Notes: generated by a model from the letters alone, not told the origin. A DNA stretch of 64,000 nucleotides from Sphingomonas sp. 7/4-4 (GCF_027941955.1 NZ_CP115960.1:620001-684000); one strand, 5' to 3'. Positions 1 through 9,400 are shown, counted from the stretch's first letter. Program-made: numbers and translations.

Positions 1-219
<219 letters not shown>

Positions 220-260
220 TTTTGGCGCTGCCCCAATGGGGCGGCGGCGAGATAGGGAAG

Positions 261-292
261 CGCCGGTGGGGATTAACCCCGCCGGCGTTTTT
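261..292 (+). terminator. Intrinsic terminator after ndk
   Basis: An 11-bp stem (261-271 with 277-287, one G-U pair) encloses the loop ATTAA and is followed directly by TTTTT at 288-292. This is a textbook Rho-independent terminator and closes the ndk transcript. Confidence 0.85.
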
Positions 293-300
293 CGTTTCCT

Positions 301-383
301 CGTCATCCCGGCGAAGGCCGGGATCCAGAGCCACGAGCGACGCTGCAGAGAAACCCTGGGCCCCGGCTTTCGCCGGGGTGACG
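301..383 (+). repeat. Sphingomonad palindromic repeat, copy 1
   Basis: The left half contains the hairpin CCCGGCGAAGGCCGGG after CGTCAT, and the right half the hairpin CCCCGGCTTTCGCCGGGG before TGACG. The two halves are also inverted copies of each other (GGGATCCAGAG versus CTGGGCCCC). Seven related copies lie in this window, all intergenic. It resembles a REP/BIME-type or MITE-like element with no coding capacity. Confidence 0.85.
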
Positions 384-415
384 GAGGGGCTTTGGGCGGG
401 GTTACGGATTCCGGC

Positions 416-1709
416 CTAAAGCAGGAAATCGGAGCTGTAGAGGTTGAGCTCGCCGTTCAGCTGGAGCTGGAAGTCGGCGACGCCGTCCCCGTCGGCGTCC
501 GCGAAGACGAAGGTGTAGCCGCCCGTCTTCTCGTAACGCAGCTGCCCGGCGGTGCCCGTGAAGGCGTTCGCGCCGAGGAAAGCGAAATTCTGGTTGCCGG
601 AAAGAAGCAGGTCGGCGTCGATATTGGTCACCGAGATGCGATCGCCCTGGCCCCGGCTGAAGTCGAAAATCATGTCCGGGCTGCCCACGCTCGAATCGGT
701 GAGCGCGTCGAAGCGGAACACGTCGCTGCCGGCGCCGCCGAGAAACTGGTCCACCCCGGCGGCGCCGACCAGCGTATCGCTGCCGGCGCCGCCGTCGAGC
801 AGGTCCGCCCCGTCGAGCCCGAACAGCGTGTCGCCGCCTTCGCGGCCGGCGATCGTGTCGGCATTCGTCGTGCCGGTGATCGTGTTGCTGGAGGGGTGCC
901 GGTGAAGCTCGATTCGGCCGCGGCGTTGGACACCGTCACTGCGAGCGTCTGCGTGACGATGTTCGTGCCGTCGCTGGCGCGCACGATGACGTCATAGACA
1001 TTGTTGCCGCCGGCATCGGCCGGCGCCTCGAAATCGGGCACGGCGCGGAAGGACAACAATCCATTCCAGGGATTGATCAGGAACAATGCGGCGTCGGCGC
1101 CGCCGGCGATCGCATAAGGCGTGCTGAGGAGAGCTTCCGGATCGACCGCGGCGACCGTCGCGACGACCAGGCTGTTCTCCGAGACCGTCACCGACGCCGA
1201 AGCCGCGCCGCCGAACGACGTGAAGCTCGGCGCTTCGTTGGCGTTGTAGACCCGCACGGTCAGCGCCTGTTCGTCGCTGTCCACACCGTTGCTGGCGGCA
1301 ACCACGACTTCGTAGCGATTGTCCCCGTCCGCATCGGCGGGCGCCTCATAGTCGGGATCCGCGTTCCAGGCGAAGCGGAGCGCGCCCGAGACCGCGTTGA
1401 TCTCGAACCGGGCGGCGTCCGCGCCCCGACGATCGAATAGGCGATGCCCGAACCCACATCGCCGGTCGCCTCGACGCGCGTCAGATAGCCTACCTGATTC
1501 TCGGTCCAGACGAGGTTCGCGGCGTCGGCGCCGTTTTCGGAAGTGATGGTGACGGTATCATCCACGTCGAGCGTGCCGACTGCCGTCAGATCCTGCGTGT
1601 TTCTTGCGGGGATGGAAAATGTCTGGCTGCCGTTAACGGCGTCGTGCCTGAGAAACGCCTTCAGTCCAGCTGCAGGCATCGTCGAATCGAACCAGTTATG
1701 TGCGGCCAT
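416..1709 (-). CDS. RTX/cadherin-repeat secreted protein, frame-interrupted
   Basis: Three minus-strand frames join into one protein of about 431 residues. The ATG at 1709 is preceded by a good ribosome binding site (AAGGGAGGG). The middle holds cadherin-like repeats with the recurring phrases 'DYEAPADADGDN' and 'DFEAPADAGGNN' followed by 'YEVVV/YDVIV'. The end carries RTX-type glycine/aspartate nonapeptides ('GREGGDTLFGLDGADL', 'LGGAGSDVF'), then a hydrophobic tail ending 'DFLL'. Proteins of this build bind calcium and leave the cell by type I secretion; function beyond that is unknown. The frame breaks at C4 1424-1427 and G4 893-896, and one added base in each restores the reading. These look like homopolymer errors, but a true pseudogene cannot be excluded. 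No type I secretion genes are nearby. Confidence 0.7.
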
Positions 1710-1938
1710 GATTACACCCTCCCTTGCAATCCATAGCTTCATGCTCGCGAAAACTTGTTGCCGATTTATGAATCTATGCCGGAGTTATCGCCGGATATTC
1801 TTCGCGGGACTGTGCAGATCGGCAGTTGTCAGGTTCGCTGAAAGACCGGCCAGGCGACGCAACGCCGCGCCGAACGAAAATCGTGTTGATCCAGATTGAT
1901 CGCTGCAACCGGTCGAAATTCAGCGCGTTTCAGCCGGT

Positions 1939-2178
1939 ATGCCGCTCTATTTCTTCAGCCTGAAAACAAGAAACGCGATCCCGCATGCGGAGCGGCAGGG
2001 CGAGTTTCCGGATCTGCGCGCCGCGCTTGCCGAAGCGCATTCCACTGCGCGGGCCATGCTGCACACCCGCAGGCGCCACGCGCCGCTGGACGTGCATGGC
2101 AGCCTCGACGTGGAGGACGAGCATCACCGGCCGGTGGCACGGATCCTGCTCGCCGACGTGGCGCGGCAAATCTCCTAG
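1939..2178 (+). CDS. DUF6894-like small protein
   Basis: A 79-residue protein starting 'MPLYFFSL'. The pattern (an aromatic-rich first strand, then 'EFPDLRAALAEA', then 'DVEDEHHRPVARILL') matches the small alphaproteobacterial DUF6894 family from memory. No function is known for the family. It is a lone plus-strand gene facing the minus-strand lipoprotein gene downstream. No membrane segment or signal peptide is visible. Family assignment is by pattern only. Confidence 0.6.
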   Translation: MPLYFFSLKTRNAIPHAERQGEFPDLRAALAEAHSTARAMLHTRRRHAPLDVHGSLDVEDEHHRPVARILLADVARQIS

Positions 2179-2194
2179 ACGCGGGGCGTCGGGT

Positions 2195-2684
2195 TCAGCC
2201 CGCGGGACGCCGCTTCGCCGTTTCCTTGAACAAGGCGATCGCATTGTCCGCGCTGGCTTTTGCGCCTGCCACCGACACTTTGACGAACTTCTTGCCGCGG
2301 ATCGCGCCGGCGGCCCAGCCGCCCAGCTCCGGGACGACGAAGCCCTTTTCGCCGAGGTCCGGCACTTCGCGGAAGCCTTCGGCCAGCGAGGGCACTTCGG
2401 CATAATTGGAGGGCACCGCGACGACCATCACGTCGCCTTCGCCATCGCTGGCGGTCCACTGGCAGCCCATGCCGCCGGCCGCGTTGGCGCCGGCGTTGAC
2501 CGATCTCGCCGATAAAGGCCTCAAGGTCGGCGGGCGTGAAAAGCTTGCAGTTCGGATTGTCCGCGGCCGAGCCTTTCGCGTCGCCGGTCAGGGCATCGGC
2601 GGTCTTCTGCGCATCCTTGGGGACGTTGCCGCCCCCGCATGCCGCCAACGTCAGGAACAGGGTAATCCCGAGAGCGTGCCGCAT
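2195..2684 (-). CDS. Putative lipoprotein, frame-interrupted
   Basis: The start ATG at 2684 has GGAG eight bases upstream. The N-terminus 'MRHALGITLFLTLAACGGG' is a lipoprotein signal with lipobox LAAC, so the mature protein should be lipid-anchored. The reading continues to 'ADLEAFIGE', shifts frame at GATCTC 2502-2507, and resumes with 'VNAGANAAGGMGCQW' to the stop at 2195. Removing one base restores a protein of about 162 residues. A Cys pair ('NPNCKLF' and 'GMGCQW') could form a disulfide. The layout resembles small DUF3558-type lipoproteins, but this is not secure. Confidence 0.65.
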
Positions 2685-2781
2685 CTTCCTACTCCGCCTG
2701 CCCCGTCGCAGCGAAGGGGATGGTGCGATCATACGCCGATCTCGGACGAGCGAAAAGACCCCGCCCGGCGTGGCGATCAGC

Positions 2782-4107
2782 TCAGCCGCGCGGCAGCGTG
2801 ATCGTCGCGGTGAGGCCGCCGCCTTCGCGGTTGGCGAGCGCGATGTCGCCGCCTGCGTCGTTGACGATCGCCCGGGCGAGGGCGAGGCCGAGGCCGATGC
2901 CGCCGGTGTCGCGGTTGCGCGAGGTTTCGAGGCGGGTGAACGGATCGAATACCGCGGCCAGCTTGTCGGGCGGGATGCCGGGGCCGCGATCCGCCACTTC
3001 GATCGCCACAGCCTGCTCGCCGGGCAGCAATCGGACTTGCGCGCCACCGCCATATTTGACGGCGTTCTCGATCAGATTGCGCACCGCGCGGCGCATCAGC
3101 GAGGGGCGCAAATGCATCTTGAGGCGCGGCGCTTCCTCGAACTCGACCTGATGATCGAGCTCGCGGAAATCGTCGACCACGGCATCGATCAGCGCTGACA
3201 GGTCGACATCGGTCGGCGGCTCGCTGGGACGGCCGAGCCGCGCCAGCGACAGGATGTCGTCGAGCGTGCGGTTCATCTCGTCGATCGTGTCGGCCATGCG
3301 ATTGCGGTCGTCGTCGTCCTCGACCGATTCGATGCGGACGCGAAGCGCGGCGAGCGGCGTGCGCAAATCGTGGCCGATCGCGCCGAGCATGCGATCCTTC
3401 TCGCCGAGCATCGCGTTCACGCGCAGGCTGAGCGTGTTGTAGGCGGCGATCACGGCGCGAACGTCGCTGGGGCCGCGCTCCTCGAGCGGGCCGGCATCGT
3501 CGCCGGGGCGGAAATCGCGCGCGGCGTCGGCGAGCGAGCGCAGCGGCTTGGAGATGCGACGGACGATCCACATCACCGGCAGGAGGATGATGACGTAGAG
3601 GATCAGCGTCTGGAAGATCAGTGCCCCGATGAGGCGTCGATCGGAGCGGTTCCAGGGGGCGGTTACGGTCAGCCAGCCGGTTCCGGGCTGTTCGACGGCG
3701 ATGACGAGCACGCTGCCGGGACCGCGGCCGCCGCGATTTTCTTCGGCGGTTTTCGTGCGGATGCCGGTGTCGATCCTGCCAACGGTGATGCCGAGCTCGG
3801 TGAGCTGGCCGCGCAGTTCCTCGGCGACTTCGTTGCGGCGTTCGAGCGTGGGTGGGATCGGATTGGCGGCGACGCGGCGCACACGGCCGCGATCGGGCGC
3901 GATCGGGCGGCCGGTGCTGCGCTCACGCTCGAGGGCGTCGACGATGCGGGTGATCGCGGGGCGGGTTGCCTGGGCGAGGCGGAACTGGGCGCGATCGCGG
4001 ACGGCGATGGCGAAGTTGAGCGCCTGTGCGGTGAAGAGCGCGACGGCGATGAGCAGCGCCATCTGGCCCGCGAGGGAGCGGGGGAGGAGGCGTCGGATGT
4101 CAGGCAC
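2782..4107 (-). CDS. Two-component sensor histidine kinase
   Basis: A 441-residue membrane kinase. Membrane segments lie near residues 15-36 and 158-181 and flank a periplasmic sensor region of about 120 residues. A HAMP-like linker follows. The phosphorylated His is about residue 246 in 'GHDLRTPLAALR'. The ATP-binding domain shows the N box 'RNLIENAVKYGGG', the G1 box 'DRGPGIP' and the G2 box 'GGIGLGLALARA'. This is an EnvZ/RstB-type layout. It is transcribed in the same direction as the response regulator upstream (about 150 bases away, with a palindromic repeat between), so the two should form a pair. The signal is unknown. Confidence 0.9.
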   Translation of the reverse strand: MPDIRRLLPRSLAGQMALLIAVALFTAQALNFAIAVRDRAQFRLAQATRPAITRIVDALERERSTGRPIAPDRGRVRRVAANPIPPTLERRNEVAEELRGQLTELGITVGRIDTGIRTKTAEENRGGRGPGSVLVIAVEQPGTGWLTVTAPWNRSDRRLIGALIFQTLILYVIILLPVMWIVRRISKPLRSLADAARDFRPGDDAGPLEERGPSDVRAVIAAYNTLSLRVNAMLGEKDRMLGAIGHDLRTPLAALRVRIESVEDDDDRNRMADTIDEMNRTLDDILSLARLGRPSEPPTDVDLSALIDAVVDDFRELDHQVEFEEAPRLKMHLRPSLMRRAVRNLIENAVKYGGGAQVRLLPGEQAVAIEVADRGPGIPPDKLAAVFDPFTRLETSRNRDTGGIGLGLALARAIVNDAGGDIALANREGGGLTATITLPRG

Positions 4108-4138
4108 TCCGCCGCGGTGAAACGACGCGACCCTTATC

Positions 4139-4225
4139 CGTCATCCCGGCGAAAGCCGGGATCCAGAGCCAAGCAACTCCGACAGGCCAGGGCAACTCTG
4201 GGCCCCGGCTTTCGCCGGGGTGACG
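4139..4225 (+). repeat. Sphingomonad palindromic repeat, copy 2
   Basis: Same two-hairpin structure and same left-to-right orientation as the copy at 301-383. It lies between the histidine kinase and response regulator genes, both on the minus strand. Confidence 0.85.
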
Positions 4226-4257
4226 ATTTGGTTTGCGTAGGGAACGGTTGAAGAGTG

Positions 4258-4975
4258 TCACAGCCGAGTCACTTCGGCGGCGAGGGTGTAGCCGCCGCCC
4301 CAGACGGTCTTGATCAGCGAGGGGTTCTTCGCGTCGGGCTCGATCTTCTTGCGCAGGCGGCTGACCTGGTTGTCGATCGCGCGATCGAACGCGGCGGCCT
4401 CGCGGCCCTGGGTCAGGTCGAGCAACTGGTCGCGGGTGAGGACCTGGCGCGGGCGGGTGACCAGCGCGTGGAGCAGGTTGTATTCGCCGGTGGAGAGCGG
4501 AACCGACACGCCTTCGCGATCGACCAATGCGCGTTCGCCGGTCTTGAGCACCCAGCCGGCAAAGGCGAAGCTGCCGGTCTCGGGCGCGTGCTGCTTCGCG
4601 CCGCCGGCCGCCATGCGGCGGAGGATCACCTTGATGCGCGCGGCGAGCTCGCGGGGGAGAAGGGCTTCACGACATAATCGTCGGCGCCCATTTCGAGCCC
4701 GACGATGCGATCGGTCTCCTCGCTGCGCGCGGTGAGCAGGATGACGGGAATCTCGCTGGTCTCGCGGATATGGCGGCACAGGCTGAGGCCGTCCTCGCCG
4801 GGCATCATGATGTCGAGGATGACGAGATCGATCGCATAGGCCGCCATCCGCGCCCGCGCGCCCTCGGCATCGCCCGCCTGCGTAACGCGAAACCCCTGTT
4901 TGGTGAGATATTGCGCGAGCGGCTCGCGGATCGAGCGTTCGTCGTCGACGAGGAGGAGATGGGGGCTTCGGACAT
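4258..4975 (-). CDS. OmpR/PhoB-family response regulator, frame-interrupted
   Basis: The receiver domain shows 'LLLVDDE', the phospho-acceptor region 'LVILDIMMPGEDG', 'LLTARSEE' and 'DDYVVKPFSP'. The reading then shifts at G5 4653-4657 and continues as 'RELAARIKVILRRM' into a winged-helix domain ('LSTGEYNLLHAL', 'TLAAEVTRL' at the end). An added base gives about 239 residues, normal for the family. The N-terminus probably also needs one base in G5 4961-4965: then ATG 4975 reads 'MSEAPHLLLVDDE'. Without it only a TTG start at 4991 is available. It should be the partner of the histidine kinase downstream. Confidence 0.85.
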
Positions 4976-5052
4976 GATGCGACCGTAACAACTCCGGCGG
5001 TGAAAGAAGTGCCGGGCGGCGAGAGGAGGGTGCCGCCCGGCCAGGGAGAAGC

Positions 5053-5517
5053 TCAGTTGGCCGCAGGCTTGTCGCCGCCGCGGCGTTCCATCATCCCGCG
5101 CATGCGATCGCGCGCGGCGTCGCGCTCGGCCTGATCGATCTTGCCGTCGCTGTTCGCGTCGAGGCGATCGAAGCGGCGAATGGCCTGCGCGCGCTGCTCG
5201 TCGAGCGAGATCGCGCCATCGCCATTGGTATCGGTGCGGCTCATCATCCGGCCGCCGCGGCCTTCGCCGCCATCGGGGCGCTCGTCCTTGGTGATCTTGC
5301 CGTCCTTGTTGGCATCGAGCTTGGCGAAACGCGCGTCGACATCGGCGAGATATTCTTCCCGGGTGATGACGCCGTCGCTGTTGGCGTCGGCCTTGCCGAT
5401 ATCGCCGCCGCGCATTGGGCGATCCTGGGGAGCGGGGGCGGGCGCCTGTTGCGCGGCATAGGCGCCGCCGGCGAGGAGGGAGGCACCGAGCAGGGCGGCG
5501 GCGAGGGTCTTCTTCAT
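5053..5517 (-). CDS. Secreted EF-hand calcium-binding protein
   Basis: A 154-residue protein with a signal peptide ('MKKTLAAALLGASLLAGGAYA', residues 1-21), so it is exported. Four canonical EF-hand loops follow: 'DANSDGVITREE', 'DANKDGKITKDE', 'DTNGDGAISLDE' and 'DANSDGKIDQAE', each with the Asp/Asn and terminal Glu ligands in place. The C-terminus is Arg/Met rich. The start at 5517 was chosen because it begins the signal peptide; a longer reading has no signal. It lies just upstream (77 bases) of the response regulator, on the same strand, which suggests co-transcription and perhaps a calcium link. Confidence 0.85.
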   Translation of the reverse strand: MKKTLAAALLGASLLAGGAYAAQQAPAPAPQDRPMRGGDIGKADANSDGVITREEYLADVDARFAKLDANKDGKITKDERPDGGEGRGGRMMSRTDTNGDGAISLDEQRAQAIRRFDRLDANSDGKIDQAERDAARDRMRGMMERRGGDKPAAN

Positions 5518-5654
5518 GGCAAACTCCAGCATGAGGGCGGCCCGTGCCGCGACTGGTGTGCGTTTTGGGGTTCGCCTGTCGCAGGGATTTGTCAGGGGCG
5601 GGGGAAGTTGTCGCAAATTGTCGCGAACGATCTCGGGGAGCGGAGCGCGAGCTT

Positions 5655-5780
5655 AAATCCTCCCCCGCCAGGGGAGGTGTCGCCGAAGGCGACGGAGGGG
5701 AGGTAAGCGACTTACCCGCCGTCGTGCTTCCTCCCCTCCGTCAGGCTGCGCCTGCCACCTCCCCTGGCGGGGGAGGATTT
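5655..5780. repeat. Large inverted repeat (CT-rich family), copy A
   Basis: The arms AAATCCTCCCCCGCCAGGGG and its inverted copy at the right end enclose inner GGAGG/CCTCC hairpins. It fills most of the 5518-5857 gap between the EF-hand gene and the thioesterase. It belongs to the loose family of C/T- and G/A-rich double-hairpin repeats seen seven more times in this window. Confidence 0.75.
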
Positions 5781-5802
5781 GGGATGGGGCAAGCCGAAGA
5801 TT

Positions 5803-5870
5803 GCAACGCGTCTTTGTGGAGGCTCAGCCAAAAATGGCAACGCGTCTTTGTTGGGGCTCAGCCAAAGATG
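5803..5870. repeat. Two tandem 34-bp units at a gene 3' end
   Basis: Units 5803-5836 and 5837-5870 are near-identical (GCAACGCGTCTTTGT and GCTCAGCCAAA are shared), with a partial third unit at 5787-5802. Unit 2 contains the stop codon and last codons of the thioesterase gene on the minus strand, so the repeat duplicates the gene's 3' end into the downstream spacer. Confidence 0.85.
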
Positions 5871-6631
5871 GCGACGCCTTGCATCGCCTCGGCTACCGGC
5901 TCGCCGGCGGCGTTCCAGATCGCCATGCGCTGGCTCGAATAGCCGTGATGCGCGGTGTCGGCGCGGGCGTGGAGCAGCCACCAGCCGTCGTGGGTGACGG
6001 GCTGGGGAGTGAGGAAGTTGATCTGCCAGTTCAGCGAGCTCAGCGGGGTCTGGCGCTCGGCGGCGAGCTTGAAGGCGCCGGGCGGCAACGCGTCGCCGAT
6101 CGCCAGCAGCTCGACCATGGGATGCAGGCCGTCGCGGCCGCGCAAGCGGGCCCAGCGCAGCCATTCGGCCGGGCCGAGATCGCCTTCGGCATCGCGGAAA
6201 TTGAAGTTGCCGGTGAAGAAGCTGTCGGGGCCGGTGTAGAGTTCGGCGTCGGGCGCGGGCGGCGCGGCCGAGGCGCGCGGTGCGGCGTCGTGCGCGACCT
6301 GCGAGGCGAGTTCGGCCATGAAGACGAAGGTCGCGCGCAGGCCGAGGCCGGCTTCGGACGCGACGTCGGACTGGAGGAAGGCGGCGTTGCGGCCGCGGCG
6401 GAGCCTGGTGGCAGTGACGGTCACGTCGCCGGCGAGCGGGCCGATAAAGGCGACCTGCGCCGAGCGGAGCGGGGGCAGATCGGGCTCGAGATCGAGCGCC
6501 GCCTGCAGCGCGAGCGCGGCGGACAGGCCGCCGAACGCCGTGCGGCCCTGCATCCAGTCGGCAGGGATCGCGGTGCGGAAGCCGGTGGCGTGACGCTCGG
6601 CCGCGGCGAGGACGTCGGCGATCAGAGTCAT
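5858..6631 (-). CDS. Acyl-CoA thioesterase domain protein (TesB-like)
   Basis: A 257-residue protein starting 'MTLIADVLAAAERH' at 6631, where its ATG overlaps the TGA of the upstream acyl-CoA synthetase (ATGA), so the two are translationally coupled. The phrases 'GRTAFGGLSAAL', 'LRSAQVAFIGPL' and 'FRDAEGDLGPAEWLRW' fit the double-hotdog thioesterase fold (4HBT_3/TesB type). Such enzymes hydrolyse acyl-CoA to free acid and CoA in the cytoplasm. Substrate length cannot be read from sequence. The stop codon lies inside a 34-bp tandem repeat. Confidence 0.8.
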   Translation of the reverse strand: MTLIADVLAAAERHATGFRTAIPADWMQGRTAFGGLSAALALQAALDLEPDLPPLRSAQVAFIGPLAGDVTVTATRLRRGRNAAFLQSDVASEAGLGLRATFVFMAELASQVAHDAAPRASAAPPAPDAELYTGPDSFFTGNFNFRDAEGDLGPAEWLRWARLRGRDGLHPMVELLAIGDALPPGAFKLAAERQTPLSSLNWQINFLTPQPVTHDGWWLLHARADTAHHGYSSQRMAIWNAAGEPVAEAMQGVAIFG

Positions 6632-8121
6632 GAATGAAGGTCGCGCAGCTCGCGCTTGAGGACCTTGCCGATCGCGTTGCGCGGGAGCTCCTCGACGCGG
6701 CGCAGATCGGCGAGGCGCTGGGTCTTGCCGAGCTTCGCATTGCACCAGGCGAGGATCTCCGCGGGTTCGCCGCTGCCGACATAGAAGCCGACCGGGGTTT
6801 CGCCCCATTGCTCGGACGGCATGCCGACGACGGTGCAATCCGCTACGCCGGGATGCTGGGCCAGCACCGCCTCGATATCCGAGGGATAGACGTTGAACCC
6901 GCCCGAGATGATCAGGTCCTTCTTGCGATCGAGCAGGGTCAGGAACCCGTCCTCGTCGAAGCGGCCGATATCGCCGTGACGGATGAAGCGGTTGCCGGCC
7001 GCGTCATGCCAGGTCGCGGCGTCGGTGGCGTCGCTGCGGCCGTGATAGCCGCTCATCATCGCGCCCGAGCGGCCGACGACTTCGCCGATCTCGCCCTGCG
7101 GGACTTCGCGGCCTTCGTCGTCGATCAGGCGGATGTCATGGCCGTCGAGCGGCTTGCCGACGGTGTGGAGCTTGTCGGGATGCGCGTTGCAGATGAGGAT
7201 CGTCGTGCCGCCGCCCTCGGTCATCCCGTAATATTCGATGAGCAGCCCGGGCCAGCGCGCGAGGACATCGGCCTTGAGCGCGGCGGAGAAGGGCGCGCTG
7301 GTGCAGGTCTTGAGCATGAAGCTGGAGAGATCGAAGCGGTCGAACTCGGGATCGGCCATCAGCCGCTGATATTGGACGGGCACGAGCATGGTGACGCTGC
7401 CGCGGTGCTTTTCGGCGAGCGTCAGATATTCGCGCGCGTCGAACTTCGCCATCAGCACCACGGTGCCGCCCCAGCCGAGCGTGGGCAGGAAGCTGACCAG
7501 AGTGGTGTTCGAATAAAGCGGCGTGGCGACCATCGTCACCGCCTCACCGAAGCCGGGAGGGGCGCGGCTGATATGGACCCAGCGCATCGCATGCGGCTGG
7601 ACGATGCCCTTGGGCGTGCCGGTGGTGCCGGAGGAATAGATGATGTTGAACGGGTCTTCGGGAGTGACCGCGGCCGGAGCAGGTGTGCCATCGCCGAGCC
7701 GGTCGTCGAGGCGTTCTAGGGCGACCTTGCGGACGGGCACGGGGATATCGTGCGCGGCGTCGTGGAAGAGGATCGGCGCGCCGCAATCGGCGACCATCGC
7801 GGCGAGCTGCTCGGGCGTCGCCGAGGGGGCGAGCGGCGCGGCGACGCAGCCGGCCCGCAGCGCGCCGAGGAAGACGAGGCCGTATTCGAGCGAATTGGGA
7901 CCGAGGATCGCGACTGCCTGGCCCTGCTCCACCCCGTCGCGCTGCAGCGAGAAGGCGATCCGGTCCATCGTCCGGTCGAGCTCCGCATAGGTGACGATGC
8001 GGTCGCCGAAGAGGAGCGCGGGCTTGTCGCCGCGTTCGCGGGCATGTGCGCGGATGAGATCGGGCAAGGCCGCGAAGTCGCTCGCGAGCATCGTCCCGGC
8101 GGTTGGTGCTGTGTCCCCCAT
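6628..8121 (-). CDS. Acyl-CoA synthetase / AMP-dependent ligase
   Basis: A 497-residue ANL-superfamily enzyme. The ATP/AMP motif 'YSSGTTGTPKG' is intact, with 'YYGMTEGGG' (A5-type motif), 'HGDIGRFDEDGFLTLLDRKK' and the C-terminal 'NAIGKVLKREL', whose Lys is the adenylation catalytic residue. It makes acyl-adenylate and then acyl-CoA, feeding beta-oxidation. It overlaps the thioesterase gene by four bases, so activation and hydrolysis are co-expressed, perhaps as an acyl-CoA level control. The substrate is not predictable. Confidence 0.9.
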   Translation of the reverse strand: MGDTAPTAGTMLASDFAALPDLIRAHARERGDKPALLFGDRIVTYAELDRTMDRIAFSLQRDGVEQGQAVAILGPNSLEYGLVFLGALRAGCVAAPLAPSATPEQLAAMVADCGAPILFHDAAHDIPVPVRKVALERLDDRLGDGTPAPAAVTPEDPFNIIYSSGTTGTPKGIVQPHAMRWVHISRAPPGFGEAVTMVATPLYSNTTLVSFLPTLGWGGTVVLMAKFDAREYLTLAEKHRGSVTMLVPVQYQRLMADPEFDRFDLSSFMLKTCTSAPFSAALKADVLARWPGLLIEYYGMTEGGGTTILICNAHPDKLHTVGKPLDGHDIRLIDDEGREVPQGEIGEVVGRSGAMMSGYHGRSDATDAATWHDAAGNRFIRHGDIGRFDEDGFLTLLDRKKDLIISGGFNVYPSDIEAVLAQHPGVADCTVVGMPSEQWGETPVGFYVGSGEPAEILAWCNAKLGKTQRLADLRRVEELPRNAIGKVLKRELRDLHS

Positions 8122-8182
8122 ATGTCCGGAACGCTAACCGACCGCCGGCACGAACGCCATACGCAAGTTTCGAAAAAGTGGA

Positions 8183-9400
8183 TCAGCCGGTCGCGGGCGC
8201 CGTCCTGACGCGCGGCACGACCCGCAGGACCACGATCAGCAGGGCCGCGAGCGCGAGGGCGGCGGCGAAGATGAAATTGCCCGCGGGAAAGCCGCGTTCG
8301 GCGCCGAAGGCCAGCGCCTGGCTGAGCATCAGGGGGCGAGGATCAGCGCCACGCTGTTGAGGCTGGCCATCCCGCCCTGCAATGCGCCCTGATGCTGCGC
8401 GTCGGTCATCCGCGACAGCAGCGCATTGATCGAGGGATAGGCCAGTGCCTGGAACGCGCTGAGCGGGATCAGCGCATAGACCATCCAGCCGTGGCGCACG
8501 AAGACATAGCCGAGAAAGACCGATCCGCCCGCGAGGATGCCGAGCACTACGGTCCTTTCCTCGCCCCAGCGCTTGATCGCGCGGCCGGTGACGAGCGTCT
8601 GAACGAGCGCCATCGCCAGCCCCGAGGCGGCAAGCGACCAGCCGATCGCCTTCTCGTCCCAGCCCAGGGCGATCTCGCTCCAGAACGCCCAGGTCGACGG
8701 ATAGACCATGTGTGCGAACTGCCAGAGGAATGCCGCCAGCAACAGCCAGCCAGCATTGCCGGCGTGGAGCAGGGGCTTGAACGCGGCGAAGACGTGCGCA
8801 TTGCCCCAGCGGAACGCGCGTCGGCGCTCGGGGAGCATCGTCTCGGGAAGCGCGATGAGGATCCACAATGCATTGAGCCCGGCGAGCACCGCCGCGGCGA
8901 TGAACGGCGCGCGAGTGCCGAAACCGGCGAGGAGCCCGCCCATCGCGGGCCCGAGAATGAAGCCGATGCCGAACGCGGCGCCCATCAGCCCGAAAGTGGC
9001 GCCGCGCTTCTCGGGCGGCGTGACGTCGGCGAGCACGGCGTTGGCGGGTCCATAGGACGCGCCGGCGATGCCCGCGATCATGCGGCCGACGAACAGCCAG
9101 GCGATCGTCGGCGCGGCGGCCATGAAGGCGTAATCGGCGGCGAAGGCGAGCATCGAGAAGAGCAGGACCGGGCGCCGGCCGAAACTGTCGCCGAGCGTGC
9201 CGAGGACCGGGCCGGCGAAGAACTGGGTGACGGCGTAAGCGGCGAGCATATAGCCGCCGATCCGCGCGGCATCCTCGAGGCTGACATGCGCAAGCTGGAC
9301 GATCAGCCGCGGCAGCACCGGCATGACGATGCCGAAGCCGATCGAGATCGATCAGGATGGCGCAGAGCACGATCGGCACCGCGCGGTGGTGGAATTGCAT
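8183..9400 (-). CDS. MFS transporter (TetA-like), frame-interrupted
   Basis: Twelve-helix major facilitator protein of about 405 residues. It starts 'MQFHHRAVPIVLCAILID', shifts frame at GAGATC 9344-9349, and continues through 'GPVLGTLGDSFGRRPVLL' (the loop 2-3 motif G-x-L-x-D-x-x-G-R-R) and 'GPAMGGLLAGFG'. It shifts back at G5 8332-8336 and ends 'LMLSQALAFG' plus a last helix. One inserted base and one missing base cancel out. It resembles the TCR/Tet efflux group, but without the resistance context a general exporter role is all that can be said. Confidence 0.8.
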   Translation of the reverse strand: MQFHHRAVPIVLCAILIDLDRLRHRHAGAAAADRPACACQPRGCRADRRLYARRLRRHPVLRRPGPRHARRQFRPAPGPALLDARLRRRLRLHGRRADDRLAVRRPHDRGHRRRVLWTRQRRARRRHAAREARRHFRADGRRVRHRLHSRARDGRAPRRFRHSRAVHRRGGARRAQCIVDPHRASRDDAPRAPTRVPLGQCARLRRVQAPAPRRQCWLAVAGGIPLAVRTHGLSVDLGVLERDRPGLGREGDRLVACRLGAGDGARSDARHRPRDQALGRGKDRSARHPRGRIGLSRLCLRAPRLDGLCADPAQRVPGTGLSLDQCAAVADDRRAASGRIAGRDGQPQQRGADPRPLMLSQALAFGAERGFPAGNFIFAAALALAALLIVVLRVVPRVRTAPATG

